Shown here piece after piece: positions 17,018 through 25,667 of a stretch of DNA of 64,000 bases (positions are counted from its first letter, which is position 1; each line of letters starts with the position of its first letter). The DNA comes from JAIBJN01 sp963802795 (GTDB lineage: Bacteria; Actinomycetota; Thermoleophilia; Gaiellales; Gaiellaceae), in the NCBI GenBank assembly GCA_963802795.1, contig CAWDJV010000004.1, positions 372,001 through 436,000 on the forward strand, written 5' to 3'. The position numbers and the translations under genes are program-made. Below the pieces are notes generated by a model. The model worked only from the letters and a program-made list of their open reading frames with translations, had not been told where the DNA came from and searched no databases.

Positions 17018-18015
17018 TAGTGCCTGACGGGGCGTTGGCCCCGGAGGACATCGTCAGGCTCGAAGCCGATCGGGTCGTGCTGCTCGATCAGCGGCGGCTG
17101 CCCGACGAGGTCTCCTACCTCGAGTGCCGCTCGGCGGGTGAGGTGGCCGAGGCGATTCGAACGCTCGCGGTGCGCGGGGCTCCGGCGATCGGGATCGCGG
17201 CGGCCTACGGGTACGCGCTCGCCGCCTCCTGCGGGGATGACCTCGACGAGGCGGCGGCCGTGCTCGGCGGCGCCCGCCCGACGGCCGCCAACCTGTCCTG
17301 GGCGATCGCGGAGCTGCAGAGCGTGGGCGGAGAGCCGGAAGACCTGGCCGCGCGGGCGCGCTCTCTCCACGAGGAGGAGGTGGACCGCTGCCGGCGCATG
17401 TCGGCGCACGCGGCGGCTCTCCTGCCGTCCCGGACGCGGGCTCTCACGCACTGCAACACGGGCGCGCTCGCGACCGGTGGCGTCGGCACCGCGCTCGGCG
17501 CCCTCTGCGAGGGCTTCGAGCGCGGGCTCGTCGACCACGTCCTGGTCGACGAGACGCGCCCGCTCCTCCAGGGCTCACGGCTCACCGCCTGGGAGCTCGA
17601 GCAGGCCGGCGTCCCCTACAGCGTTCTCGCCGACGCGGCCGCCGGGTCGTTCATGGCCCGCGGCGACGTGGACGTGGTGCTGACCGGAGCCGACCGGATC
17701 GCGGCGAACGGCGACGTCGCCAACAAGATCGGCACCTACATGCTGGCCGTTCTCGCCGCGCGCCACGAGATTCCCTTCTACGTGGTGGCGCCGAGCTCGA
17801 CGGTCGACCTGGGCGCAGCAAGTGGTGCCGAGATTCCGATCGAAGAGCGCGACCCCGGCGAGGTGACGGCCCGGTTCCCGGCCAGGAACCCCGCGTTCGA
17901 CGTCACGCCGGCCGCACTCGTCACCGCGATCGTCACCGAGGAAGGCGTGCACCGGCCGCCCTATGTCGAGTCGCTCGCGGACCTCCCGCGCAGGCGGGCC
18001 GAGGTGGGCGCGTGA
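17008..18015 (+). CDS. mtnA: S-methyl-5-thioribose-1-phosphate isomerase
   Basis: 335 residues from the first ATG; acts in methionine salvage, converting methylthioribose-1-phosphate to the ribulose form. Motifs: VRGAPAIGIAAAYGYALA (about 53-70), the catalytic cysteine in THCNTGALATGGVGTALG, VDETRPLLQGSRLTAWEL, and the catalytic Asp in LTGADRIAANGDVANKIGT. The ATG at 17008 lies inside the right end of the inverted-repeat element; GTG at 17020 or TTG at 17035 are equally good starts, and the family usually begins close to the LEADRVVLLDQ segment. It overlaps the next gene by 4 bases. Confidence 0.9.
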   Translation: MGHLVPDGALAPEDIVRLEADRVVLLDQRRLPDEVSYLECRSAGEVAEAIRTLAVRGAPAIGIAAAYGYALAASCGDDLDEAAAVLGGARPTAANLSWAIAELQSVGGEPEDLAARARSLHEEEVDRCRRMSAHAAALLPSRTRALTHCNTGALATGGVGTALGALCEGFERGLVDHVLVDETRPLLQGSRLTAWELEQAGVPYSVLADAAAGSFMARGDVDVVLTGADRIAANGDVANKIGTYMLAVLAARHEIPFYVVAPSSTVDLGAASGAEIPIEERDPGEVTARFPARNPAFDVTPAALVTAIVTEEGVHRPPYVESLADLPRRRAEVGA

Positions 18016-19034
18016 AGGCGATGGTCATGGCGGCAGGGCTGGGGACGCGGCTGCGCCCGCTCACCGACTTCCTCCCCAAGCCGATGATGCCCGTCGCCAA
18101 CCGGCCGGTCATGCACCACCTCCTCAATCTCCTGCGCCGGCACGACGTCACCGACGTCGGGATCAACCTCCATGCGTTCCCCGAGCTGATCCAGACCTAC
18201 TTCGGCGACGGCTCCGCCCTCGACATGGCGATCCGCTGGTCGCACGAGCCCAAGCTCCTCGGCACGGCCGGTGGGACGAAGCTCCTGCAGGATCACTGGG
18301 GCGACGAGACGATCCTGATCACCTCGGGGGACGGTCTCCACGACGTCGACCTGACCGCGCTCCTCGGCCACCATCAGCGGACAGGTGCGCTCGCCACCCT
18401 GACCGTCAAGCCGGTCGCGGACCCGTCTGCCTACGGCGTGGTGATCCTCGACCGGGACACGCGCGTGCGCGGGTTCCAGGAGAAGCCTCGGCGCGACGAG
18501 GCCCGCAGCGACCTCGCGAACTGCGGCGTCTACGTCATCGAGCCGGCGCTGCTCGAGCGGATCCCGGCGGACACGTTCTACGACTTCGGCGAGAACGTCT
18601 GGCCGAGCCTCGTCGCCGCCGGCGAGGACGTGTACGCCTACACGACGATGGCCTACTGGAACGACGTCGGCGACCTCGACGAGCTGCGGAACACGATCCT
18701 CGACGCCGTGCTCGGCCACGTCCGCGTGGAGATTCCGGGCGAGGAGATCGCAACCGGCGTGTGGGCCGAGGACGGCTGCCGGATCAGCGCGACCGCGACG
18801 ATCGACGGCCCCGTCGTGCTCGGCCGGAACGTCACCGTCGAGGAAGGAGCGCAGATCCGGGGCCCCGCCGCGATCGGAGCGGACTGCCACGTCGGCAAGG
18901 ATGCCGCCATCCGACGTGCGGCGCTCCTACCTGGCAGCGTCGTGCCGGACGAGGGGCTCGCCATCGCCGGGATCTTCGGCGACGCTTCCAACCTCGCCGA
19001 CAGCATCCTGCGCTACCCCGTGGCCGGGGAGTAA
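18012..19034 (+). CDS. Nucleotidyltransferase with left-handed beta-helix (mannose-1-P guanylyltransferase-like)
   Basis: 340 residues, GTG start overlapping the mtnA stop. The N-terminal NTP_transferase domain begins KAMVMAAGLGTRLRPLTDFLPKPMMPV; further motifs are GTAGGTKLL, SGDGLHDVDL, and YWNDVGDLDEL. The C-terminal 90 residues carry hexapeptide-type repeats (ISATATIDGPVVLGRNVTV). This architecture matches bacterial GDP-mannose/glucose-1-phosphate nucleotidyltransferases. It is a second nucleotide-sugar enzyme in this neighbourhood, but its substrate is not readable from the sequence. Confidence 0.88.
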   Translation: MKAMVMAAGLGTRLRPLTDFLPKPMMPVANRPVMHHLLNLLRRHDVTDVGINLHAFPELIQTYFGDGSALDMAIRWSHEPKLLGTAGGTKLLQDHWGDETILITSGDGLHDVDLTALLGHHQRTGALATLTVKPVADPSAYGVVILDRDTRVRGFQEKPRRDEARSDLANCGVYVIEPALLERIPADTFYDFGENVWPSLVAAGEDVYAYTTMAYWNDVGDLDELRNTILDAVLGHVRVEIPGEEIATGVWAEDGCRISATATIDGPVVLGRNVTVEEGAQIRGPAAIGADCHVGKDAAIRRAALLPGSVVPDEGLAIAGIFGDASNLADSILRYPVAGE

Positions 19035-19048
19035 GAGGGCGACCGTCG

Positions 19049-20251
19049 TCAGCCGGCGGCGCCGACCGGAGCGAGGCCGGCGACGCGCAGACGCTCGGTG
19101 TCGGCGATCACCACGGCCGTCGCTCCCAGTACCGCAGCCCGCTCGCCGAGGACGCCGGCCTTGACGACGACGGCCTCGGAGGCTCCCGGCAGGGCATAGC
19201 GGTCGATCTCGTCCCGGATGCCGCGGAGGAGCGGCTCCCCGGCGAGGCTGAGGTCGCCGCCGACGACGATCGCCTCCGGGTTCAGGTGGTTGCAGAGGTC
19301 GGCGAGCGCCCGCCCGACCGCCCTGCCTGCGTCGGTGACCACCCGCGTGGCGGCGAGGTCGCCCCGAGCGACGAGCTCCAGCATCCCTCGCAGCGTCAGC
19401 TCCGGGCCGTGGGTCGGCCGGAGGAGGTCCAGGAGGGCGCCGGTCGAGGCGACGGTCTCCAGGCAGCCCCGGCTCCCACAGCGGCAGACGGCGCCGTCGG
19501 AGCGAACATGGACGTGGCCGAGCTCGCCCGCGATGCCCGACGCGCCGTGGTAGAGACGCCCTCCCAACACGAGGCCGGCGCCGACGCCGGGGGACATCAG
19601 CACGTACACGACGTCGGCGAGCCCGCGTCCGGCGCCGAAGGTGACCTCGGCGAGCGCGCCGAGATTCGCGTCGTTGTCGAGCTCGACGGGGACACCGAGC
19701 CGGCGCGAGAGCTCGTCGCCCGCATGGATGCCCGACCAGCCTGGGAGCACCGTCGAGCCGACCGTTCCCCGGTGGCGGTCGATCGGCCCCGAGAGGGCCA
19801 TCCCGGCCCCGATGACGCGGCTGCGGTCGAGGCCGGCCTCGACCAGCACCTCGGCCGCCAGGTCGGCCGCCGCATCGAGCGCGACGACCGCTCCGCCGTC
19901 CACGTCGATCTCGACGAAGCGCTCCGCGAGCACGGCCGAGGAGAGATCCGCGACCGCCACCCTCACGTGGCGGTGGCCGAAGTCGACGCCCAGGGCCGCG
20001 CCCGCGGCCGCGTCGAGCCGCAGGAGGACCGGCGGCCGGCCGCGGCCGGCAGGCTCCGCTCGCCCGTTTCCCTCCACGATCAGGCCGCGCGCCTGCAGGT
20101 CCGCGACGAGCGTGGCCACCGTCGTCCGGGAGAGGCCGGTGACGCGCGCCAGCTCGCTGCGGCTCGCAGTGCCGGCGCGGCGCAGCGCGTCCACGACTCG
20201 GAGGCGGTTGAGCTCCCGCAGGGTTCCGAACGTGCCTGGTTCGATCGTCAT
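19049..20251 (-). CDS. ROK-family transcriptional repressor (XylR-like)
   Basis: 400 residues. An N-terminal winged helix-turn-helix (LRELNRLRVVDALRRAGTASRSELARVTGLSRTTVATLV, described in parts; about residues 10-48) precedes a ROK sugar-binding domain with DFGHRHVRVAVADL near residue 95 and the zinc cluster CRCGSRGC near residue 248. ROK repressors release DNA on binding a sugar. It is divergent from the sugar ABC importer and kinase genes starting at 20472, so it most likely controls them. The 220-base space between holds both promoters. Confidence 0.88.
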   Translation of the reverse strand: MTIEPGTFGTLRELNRLRVVDALRRAGTASRSELARVTGLSRTTVATLVADLQARGLIVEGNGRAEPAGRGRPPVLLRLDAAAGAALGVDFGHRHVRVAVADLSSAVLAERFVEIDVDGGAVVALDAAADLAAEVLVEAGLDRSRVIGAGMALSGPIDRHRGTVGSTVLPGWSGIHAGDELSRRLGVPVELDNDANLGALAEVTFGAGRGLADVVYVLMSPGVGAGLVLGGRLYHGASGIAGELGHVHVRSDGAVCRCGSRGCLETVASTGALLDLLRPTHGPELTLRGMLELVARGDLAATRVVTDAGRAVGRALADLCNHLNPEAIVVGGDLSLAGEPLLRGIRDEIDRYALPGASEAVVVKAGVLGERAAVLGATAVVIADTERLRVAGLAPVGAAG

Positions 20252-20471
20252 CTCGTGCCCGCGGGTCCGCGGTGGCAGACACTTTCGCAGGATCGCGGAG
20301 GAATTTCACCTGCTCAGCCCGGAATTACGCCCTGGGCGGTCGAAATGGAGCCGTCGTCCGGCGAGCGTTCTGGGTGAGCCCTCCGCGTAAATTCGCTTGA
20401 ATCGGCGCGGTTTGCGCCCTAAGCTGGCGCCGTTACCTTGCAGGGGTCAGTCTCGAGGGAGGCACAGCACA
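20252..20471. promoter_or_regulatory. Divergent control region of the ROK repressor and sugar operon
   Basis: The 220 bases between the two starts are locally less GC-rich. Near 20299-20330 AGGAATTTC and CCGGAATTAC resemble half-sites, and GTCGAAATGG lies about 15 bases further. On the plus strand TAAGCT (20419-20424) could be a -10 box, with the Shine-Dalgarno GAGGGAGGC at about 20455. No perfect operator was found, so a ROK site is expected but not proven. Confidence 0.4.
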
Positions 20472-21728
20472 GTGAGCAGATTTTCGTATAAGGCCACCGA
20501 ATCCCAACGGCGTCGACTGCTGCTCGGCCTCGTGCTAGCCCTCGTGGTGGCCCTCGCGGTCCTCGCGGCAGGCTGCGGCGGCGACGACGACGACGATGAT
20601 GGCGCGGCGGACACCGGCGCTGCCGATACCGGCGCGGCCGCGGGCGGCGGCACCTGCGACAAGAGCGTCTGGGTGCTTCTGCCCGACAGCACGACCTCGC
20701 CTCGGTGGGAGACCGACGATCGACGCTACTTCGGCGAGGCTTTCGATGCGGCTGGAGTCGAGTACAACATCGTCAATGCGGAAGGAGATCCGGCGACGCA
20801 GCAGTCGCAGATGGAGCAGGCGATCGCGGACGACGCGGGAGCGGTCGTGCTCGTCAGCATCGACACAGCATCCGGCGCCACGCTCATCGACCAGGCCAAG
20901 GAGGCCGATATCCCCGTGGTCGAGTACGACCGGTTCAACACCGGTGGATCCGGCGGCGCAGCCTACGTCAGCTTTGACAACGTCGCGGTGGGCGCGGAGA
21001 TGGCCGAGGTCCTGGAGCCGGAGATCGACGCCCTCGACGTCGACAAGCCGGCCGTCGTGATGCTCAACGGCGGCGAGGAGGACAACAACTCCTTCCAGTT
21101 CCGGCAGGGCTACGCGGAGACGGTCGAGGCGCGCGAGGAGGCCGGCGAGTGGACGGTGGTGGCCGATCAGCACGTCCCCGGCTGGGGCGCCAACGGCGAG
21201 GGCCAGCAGATCATGGAGCAGGTTCTCGCCGACGCGAACAACGAGGTCGACGCCGTGTTCGCGGCCAACGACAACCTCGCCCAGCAGGCCATCAACGCCC
21301 TCGACGCCGCGGGCGTGGGACAGGTCCCGGTAAGCGGCCAGGACGCGAGTGCGGCCGGGATGCAGAACATTCTCCTCGGCAACCAGACGATGAGCGTTTA
21401 CAAGCCGTTCCCGGATGAGGCCGCGGTCGCGGCAGACGTGGCGCTGGCGCTGTGTGCCGGCGACGACTTCCAGGAAGTCGCGGCGGGATACGAGTCCGAC
21501 CTCGAATCCGGCGGTGCCGGCGTGACGATCATCGGGATCGATGCGGCCAGCGGGGAGGCAACCGACTCGCCCGAGGGCGAAGGCGTCGTTCCCTACGTGG
21601 CCCTGGTGCCCATCGGCGTCACGGAAGAGAACATGGCCGAGACGGTGATCGCTGACGGGTTCCGCACCATCGAGGAGATCTGCACCGGCGACACGGCCGA
21701 GACGGACTTCTGCCAGGAGAACCAATGA
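20472..21728 (+). CDS. Sugar ABC transporter substrate-binding lipoprotein (XylF/RbsB-like)
   Basis: 418 residues from GTG at 20472, chosen because GAGGGAGGC lies just upstream and the signal peptide then has normal length. Basic N-terminus, hydrophobic core, and lipobox LAAGC followed by a Gly/Asp-rich linker (GGDDDDDDG) show a lipid-anchored protein. The periplasmic-binding fold of the xylose/ribose class follows: TSPRWETDDRRYFGEAFDAAG, DAGAVVLVSIDT, PVVEYDRFNTGG, and DAVFAANDNLAQQAI. It captures the sugar for the ATPase and permease immediately downstream; the stop overlaps the ATPase start. Confidence 0.92.
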   Translation: MSRFSYKATESQRRRLLLGLVLALVVALAVLAAGCGGDDDDDDGAADTGAADTGAAAGGGTCDKSVWVLLPDSTTSPRWETDDRRYFGEAFDAAGVEYNIVNAEGDPATQQSQMEQAIADDAGAVVLVSIDTASGATLIDQAKEADIPVVEYDRFNTGGSGGAAYVSFDNVAVGAEMAEVLEPEIDALDVDKPAVVMLNGGEEDNNSFQFRQGYAETVEAREEAGEWTVVADQHVPGWGANGEGQQIMEQVLADANNEVDAVFAANDNLAQQAINALDAAGVGQVPVSGQDASAAGMQNILLGNQTMSVYKPFPDEAAVAADVALALCAGDDFQEVAAGYESDLESGGAGVTIIGIDAASGEATDSPEGEGVVPYVALVPIGVTEENMAETVIADGFRTIEEICTGDTAETDFCQENQ

Positions 21729-22549
21729 CCGAAGGGGCGGGGGCGGGGACGCTCGAGGCGTCCCCGCCCCTGACCCCGCTGCTCGAGTGCAGGGGCGTTT
21801 CGAAGGCGTTCGGGGCCGTCCAGGCCCTCTACAGGGTGGACTTCGAGGTCAAGCGCGGTGAGGTCATGGCTCTCGTCGGCGACAACGGTGCCGGCAAGTC
21901 GACGCTGATCAAGAGCATCGCCGGGATCTATCCGTTCGACGAGGGCGAGGTGTATTTCGAGGGGAGCTACGTCGACATCCACGGGCCTCGTGACGCCGCC
22001 AAATATGGCATCGAGGTCGTGTACCAGGACCTCGCGCTCGCGGACAACCTCGATGTTGTATCCAACATGTTCCTGGGCCGCGAGCAAACCCGCTCCGGGT
22101 TCGTGCTCGACGAGTCGAGCATGGAGAGCGCCTCACGCGAGACCCTGAACAGTCTGTCCGTGACAACCCTCCGGTCCGTCCGCCAGCGGGTGGCCGGGCT
22201 TTCCGGGGGCCAGCGCCAGGCGGTGGCGGTGGCGAAATCGGTCATGTGGGACTCGAAGCTCGTCATCCTCGACGAGCCGACGGCCGCCCTGGGAGTCGCC
22301 CAGACGAGGCAGGTGCTCGACCTCGTCCGCCGGCTCGCCGAGCGGGATCTCGGGGTCGTGATCATCTCCCACAACCTCCACGACGTCTTCGAGTGCGCCG
22401 ACCGGATCACCGTGCTACGCCTGGGCCAACGGGTGGCGCAGCTCGAGAAGGCCAAGACGACCCAGCAGGAGGTTGTGCACGCAATCACCGCCGGCACGCT
22501 CGACCAGGTCCCCGGGATGGAGACCGCCGGGGCAGGAGCGGACATCTGA
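21725..22549 (+). CDS. Sugar ABC transporter ATPase, single-domain (XylG/FrcA-like)
   Basis: 274 residues with one ABC domain only, unlike the double-domain XylG/RbsA. Walker A GDNGAGKST is near residue 53, signature LSGGQRQAVAVAKSV near 158, Walker B LVILDEPTAALG near 180, H-loop ISHNLHDV near 215. Sequence style (VGDNGAGKSTLIKSIAGIYPFDEG) is that of carbohydrate-uptake ATPases. It overlaps the binding-protein gene by 4 bases (ATGA) and touches the permease start at CTGA. Confidence 0.92.
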   Translation: MTEGAGAGTLEASPPLTPLLECRGVSKAFGAVQALYRVDFEVKRGEVMALVGDNGAGKSTLIKSIAGIYPFDEGEVYFEGSYVDIHGPRDAAKYGIEVVYQDLALADNLDVVSNMFLGREQTRSGFVLDESSMESASRETLNSLSVTTLRSVRQRVAGLSGGQRQAVAVAKSVMWDSKLVILDEPTAALGVAQTRQVLDLVRRLAERDLGVVIISHNLHDVFECADRITVLRLGQRVAQLEKAKTTQQEVVHAITAGTLDQVPGMETAGAGADI

Positions 22550-23838
22550 CCGAGCACGTCGACCCGAGCGTTCCTCCCGCCGTCACAGCGGACGTCAATG
22601 AGCCGCCGGCTCCTCGCCCGCCCGAGGGCGAAGGGGCGGCGCAGGAAAGCCTGGCCGGATTCGCCCAGCGCTGGTGGCAGGGAGTCAAAGCGGGTGAGCT
22701 GGGGTCGCTTCCCATCATCGTCGGGCTGGTGGCAATCGTCATCGTCTTCGGCCTGCTCGACGACACGTTCCTGACCGAGCGAAACTTCACCAACCTCCTG
22801 CTGCAGATGGCGGCGATCGCGACGATCGCGATCGGGGTCGTCTTCGTGCTCCTCATCGGCGAGATCGACCTCTCCGTGGCCTTCGTCAGTGCCGTGGGCG
22901 GGGTCGTGATGACGCTGCTCCTGCGGCCGGATGATCCCGGATGGCCCTGGTGGCTGGCGGTCCTCGCCGCCCTCCTCGTCACGACGACGATCGGCTTCCT
23001 CCAGGCGCTCGTGATCACCAAGGCCGGCGTCCCGTCCTTCGTCGTAACCCTGGCCGGCCTCCTCATCTGGTCCGGCGTGGTCTTGATCCTGACGACCCAG
23101 GCGTCAGAGGTTGGGACGATCCGGATCCAGGACGAGACCGTCGTCCGCATCGCGAACGATTTCCTCTCGGAGACGGCCGGCTGGGTGCTCGGGGTTGTGG
23201 CGGTGCTCGCCTACGCGCTCGCGCAGCTGAACACCGCGCGCCAGCGGCGCGCGAGCGGCCTGTTCGGGAAGCCGCTCTCGGTCATCGTGCTCCAGGTCGT
23301 CGGCCTTGCCGTCGTCACGTTCGCCGCGGTCTGGTACTGCAACCAGGATCGCGGCGTGCCCTACGCGATCGTGATCCTCATCGTCTTCCTGATCTTCTGG
23401 TCGTTCGTCGCCGCGCGAACGCGCTTCGGCCGCCACGTCTACGCGGTGGGTGGAAGCGCGGAGGCGTCACGCCGCGCGGGGATCAGCGTCGACCGAGTCC
23501 GCATCGCCGTCTTCATGATCAGCAGCTTCATGGCCGGCGTGGGCGGCATCATGCTCGCCTCGCGGCTCCGCTCGGTCGCCACGAACACGGGTGGAGGCCA
23601 ACTGCTGCTGCTGGTGATCGCCGCCGCCGTGATCGGCGGCACGAGCCTGTTTGGCGGCGTCGGTCGGGTCGTCTCCGCGCTCCTCGGGGCCCTCGTCATC
23701 GGCTCCATCACGAACGGGATGGACCTCCTCGGCCTGGCGTCGGGGACGAAGTTCGTCATCACTGGCCTCGTCTTGCTCGGGGCCGTGCTGATCGACGCGC
23801 TCGCGAAGCAGCGGCGGGCGGCCCGCGGCGGCGTCTAG
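22546..23838 (+). CDS. Sugar ABC transporter permease (XylH-like)
   Basis: About 430 residues with roughly ten hydrophobic segments; the family motifs GEIDLSVAFVSAVGGVV, the cytoplasmic loop FGRHVYAVGGSAEASRRAGI, and the near-C-terminal GGTSLFGGVGRV are clear. The first helix begins near residue 50 (SLPIIVGLVAIVIVFGLL). No ATG, GTG or TTG lies in frame close upstream; CTG at 22546 overlaps the previous stop as CTGA and gives a plausible soluble N-terminus. This would be a coupled CTG start, the second in this window. Confidence 0.9.
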   Translation: MTEHVDPSVPPAVTADVNEPPAPRPPEGEGAAQESLAGFAQRWWQGVKAGELGSLPIIVGLVAIVIVFGLLDDTFLTERNFTNLLLQMAAIATIAIGVVFVLLIGEIDLSVAFVSAVGGVVMTLLLRPDDPGWPWWLAVLAALLVTTTIGFLQALVITKAGVPSFVVTLAGLLIWSGVVLILTTQASEVGTIRIQDETVVRIANDFLSETAGWVLGVVAVLAYALAQLNTARQRRASGLFGKPLSVIVLQVVGLAVVTFAAVWYCNQDRGVPYAIVILIVFLIFWSFVAARTRFGRHVYAVGGSAEASRRAGISVDRVRIAVFMISSFMAGVGGIMLASRLRSVATNTGGGQLLLLVIAAAVIGGTSLFGGVGRVVSALLGALVIGSITNGMDLLGLASGTKFVITGLVLLGAVLIDALAKQRRAARGGV

Positions 23839-23844
23839 GAGCCG

Positions 23845-24237
23845 GTGAGGCTCGAGCAGGCCCTTCAGATCGTGGACGCGGTCGTGCGCGAGGCGCCGGG
23901 GCCGGTCTCCGTCTTCGTGGCCGACTCCCACGGCGAGCTGGTCGCAGCCGCGACCATGGACGGCGCGGCGCTCGACACGAGGCTCAACGCGCAGCGAAAG
24001 GCCTACACGGCGGCGCGGAGCGACGCGAGCTCCACCGGCGAGCTCGCCGACAAGGTTCGGGATGACCCGGTCGAGCGCGCGAGCTTCGATCCCTTCTTCA
24101 CGTTCTTCCGCGGCGGCGTCGCCGCCTTCGAGGACGGTCGCCGGGTCGGCGCCGTCGGCGTGAGCGGACTGCCCGGCGAGGACGACGAGGCGCTCGCGAG
24201 CGACGCGCTCCTCGCGGCCGGGCTCGCGCTCCGGTGA
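23845..24237 (+). CDS. GlcG/HbpS (DUF336) family small protein
   Basis: 130 residues starting GTG. It matches the GlcG/HbpS fold: LEQALQIVDAVVREA at the N-terminus, VSVFVADSHGELVAAATMDGA, LNAQRKAYTAAR and the end block VGAVGVSGLPGEDDEALA. Members occur in glycolate, haem and sugar-use operons with poorly defined roles. Here it sits between the sugar permease (6 bases away) and the kinase (4-base GTGA overlap), so it is part of the sugar operon. Confidence 0.8.
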   Translation: MRLEQALQIVDAVVREAPGPVSVFVADSHGELVAAATMDGAALDTRLNAQRKAYTAARSDASSTGELADKVRDDPVERASFDPFFTFFRGGVAAFEDGRRVGAVGVSGLPGEDDEALASDALLAAGLALR

Positions 24238-25667
24238 GCGCCCTCGTCGGGCTCGACGTCGGCACCTCGGGAGTCAAGGCGCTCGCGATCTCAGCCTCCG
24301 GCGAGGTGCTGGCGCGCGCCGAGCGCGAGTACCCGCTCTCGACCCCCAGGGCGGGGTGGGCGGAGCAGGACCCGGAGGACTGGCGTCGTGAGAGCGAGGC
24401 CGCGCTCGCGGAGCTCGGCGCGGCCGAAGTCGCCGGAATCGGCCTCTCGGGGCAGATGCACGGCCTGGTGGCACTCGACGCCGACGAGCGGGTGCTCCGC
24501 CCGGCGATCCTCTGGAACGACCAGCGCACCGCGGCCGAGTGCCGCGAGCTCGAGGAGCAGGTCGGCCTCGCGCGTCTGCTCGAGCTGACGGGGAACCGCG
24601 CGCTGCCGGGCTTCACGGCGCCGAAGCTCCTCTGGCTCCGGAACCACGAGCCGGAGATCTACGAGCGGCTCGCCCACGTCCTCCTGCCGAAGGACTACGT
24701 GCGCCTCGGGCTCACGGGCGAGCGCGCGACGGACGTCGCCGACGCGTCCGGCACCCTCCTCTTCGACGTCGGCGCGCGCCGCTGGAGCGAGGACGTGCTC
24801 TCGGCGCTCGAGCTGCCGGCAGAGTGGCTGCCCGCCTCGCTCGAGTCGCCCGCCGTCTCCGGCGAGACCGCGGCGGGCGCGCCCGTCGCCGCCGGCGCGG
24901 GCGACCAGGCGGCGGGAGCGGTCGGGGTCGGCGTCCACGAGCCGGGGCTCGTCTCGGTCGTCCTGGGCACGTCGGGCGTTGTCTTCGCCCCGCTCCCCGC
25001 GTTCGCCGCCGGCTCCGACGGGAGCGCGCACGTCTTCTGCCATGCCGTGCCGGGCACCTGGCACGCGATGGGCGTGATGCTGTCCGCCGCGGGGTCGCTT
25101 CGCTGGTTTCGCGACTCGTTCGCGCCGGGAGAGCCGTACGACCGCCTGCTGGCGGAGGCCGAGCGCTGGGAGCCCGGCGCCGACGGGATCTCCTACCTCC
25201 CCTATCTGGCCGGGGAGAGAACACCGCACGCCGACCCGGATGCCCGCGGCGCCTTCACCGGCCTCTCGCTGCGCCACGACCGCGGCGCTCTCGTCCGTGC
25301 GGTCCTCGAGGGGGTGGCCTACGGGCTCCGCGACTCGCTCGAGGTCGTTCGCTCGCTCGGATGCCGGGTCGAGGCAGCCCGCGTCTCCGGCGGCGGAGCG
25401 CGCAGCGGGCTGTGGCTCCGGATCGTGGCCTCCGTCCTCGGCCTTCGGCTCGAGCGCACGGCGGTGGAGGAGGGAGCCGCCTACGGAGCCGCGCTCCTCG
25501 GCGGGGTGGCGGGCGGCGTCTTCCCGGACGTTCCCGAAGCGGTGGCTTCGTGCGTTCGCGTCACGGAGACGATCGAGCCCGTCCCGGAGTGGGAACGAGC
25601 CTATGCGGACGGCTACGAGCGCTTCCGCGCTCTCTATCCAGCCCTACGAGCACTGGAGGTCGAATGA
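24234..25667 (+). CDS. xylB: FGGY-family sugar kinase, probable xylulokinase
   Basis: 477 residues. The FGGY kinase start VGLDVGTSGVKALAI is at residues 5-19; SGQMHGLVALD and ILWNDQRTAAEC match xylulokinases, and LPYLAGERTPHADPDARGAFTGLS is the xylulokinase variant of the FGGY signature region. RVSGGGARSGLWLRIVA is the ATP-binding segment. It phosphorylates a ketose, most likely D-xylulose, feeding the pentose phosphate route. No xylose isomerase is nearby; the adjacent oxidoreductase suggests a different or additional route. Overlaps its neighbours by 4 bases on both sides. Confidence 0.85.
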   Translation: MSALVGLDVGTSGVKALAISASGEVLARAEREYPLSTPRAGWAEQDPEDWRRESEAALAELGAAEVAGIGLSGQMHGLVALDADERVLRPAILWNDQRTAAECRELEEQVGLARLLELTGNRALPGFTAPKLLWLRNHEPEIYERLAHVLLPKDYVRLGLTGERATDVADASGTLLFDVGARRWSEDVLSALELPAEWLPASLESPAVSGETAAGAPVAAGAGDQAAGAVGVGVHEPGLVSVVLGTSGVVFAPLPAFAAGSDGSAHVFCHAVPGTWHAMGVMLSAAGSLRWFRDSFAPGEPYDRLLAEAERWEPGADGISYLPYLAGERTPHADPDARGAFTGLSLRHDRGALVRAVLEGVAYGLRDSLEVVRSLGCRVEAARVSGGGARSGLWLRIVASVLGLRLERTAVEEGAAYGAALLGGVAGGVFPDVPEAVASCVRVTETIEPVPEWERAYADGYERFRALYPALRALEVE

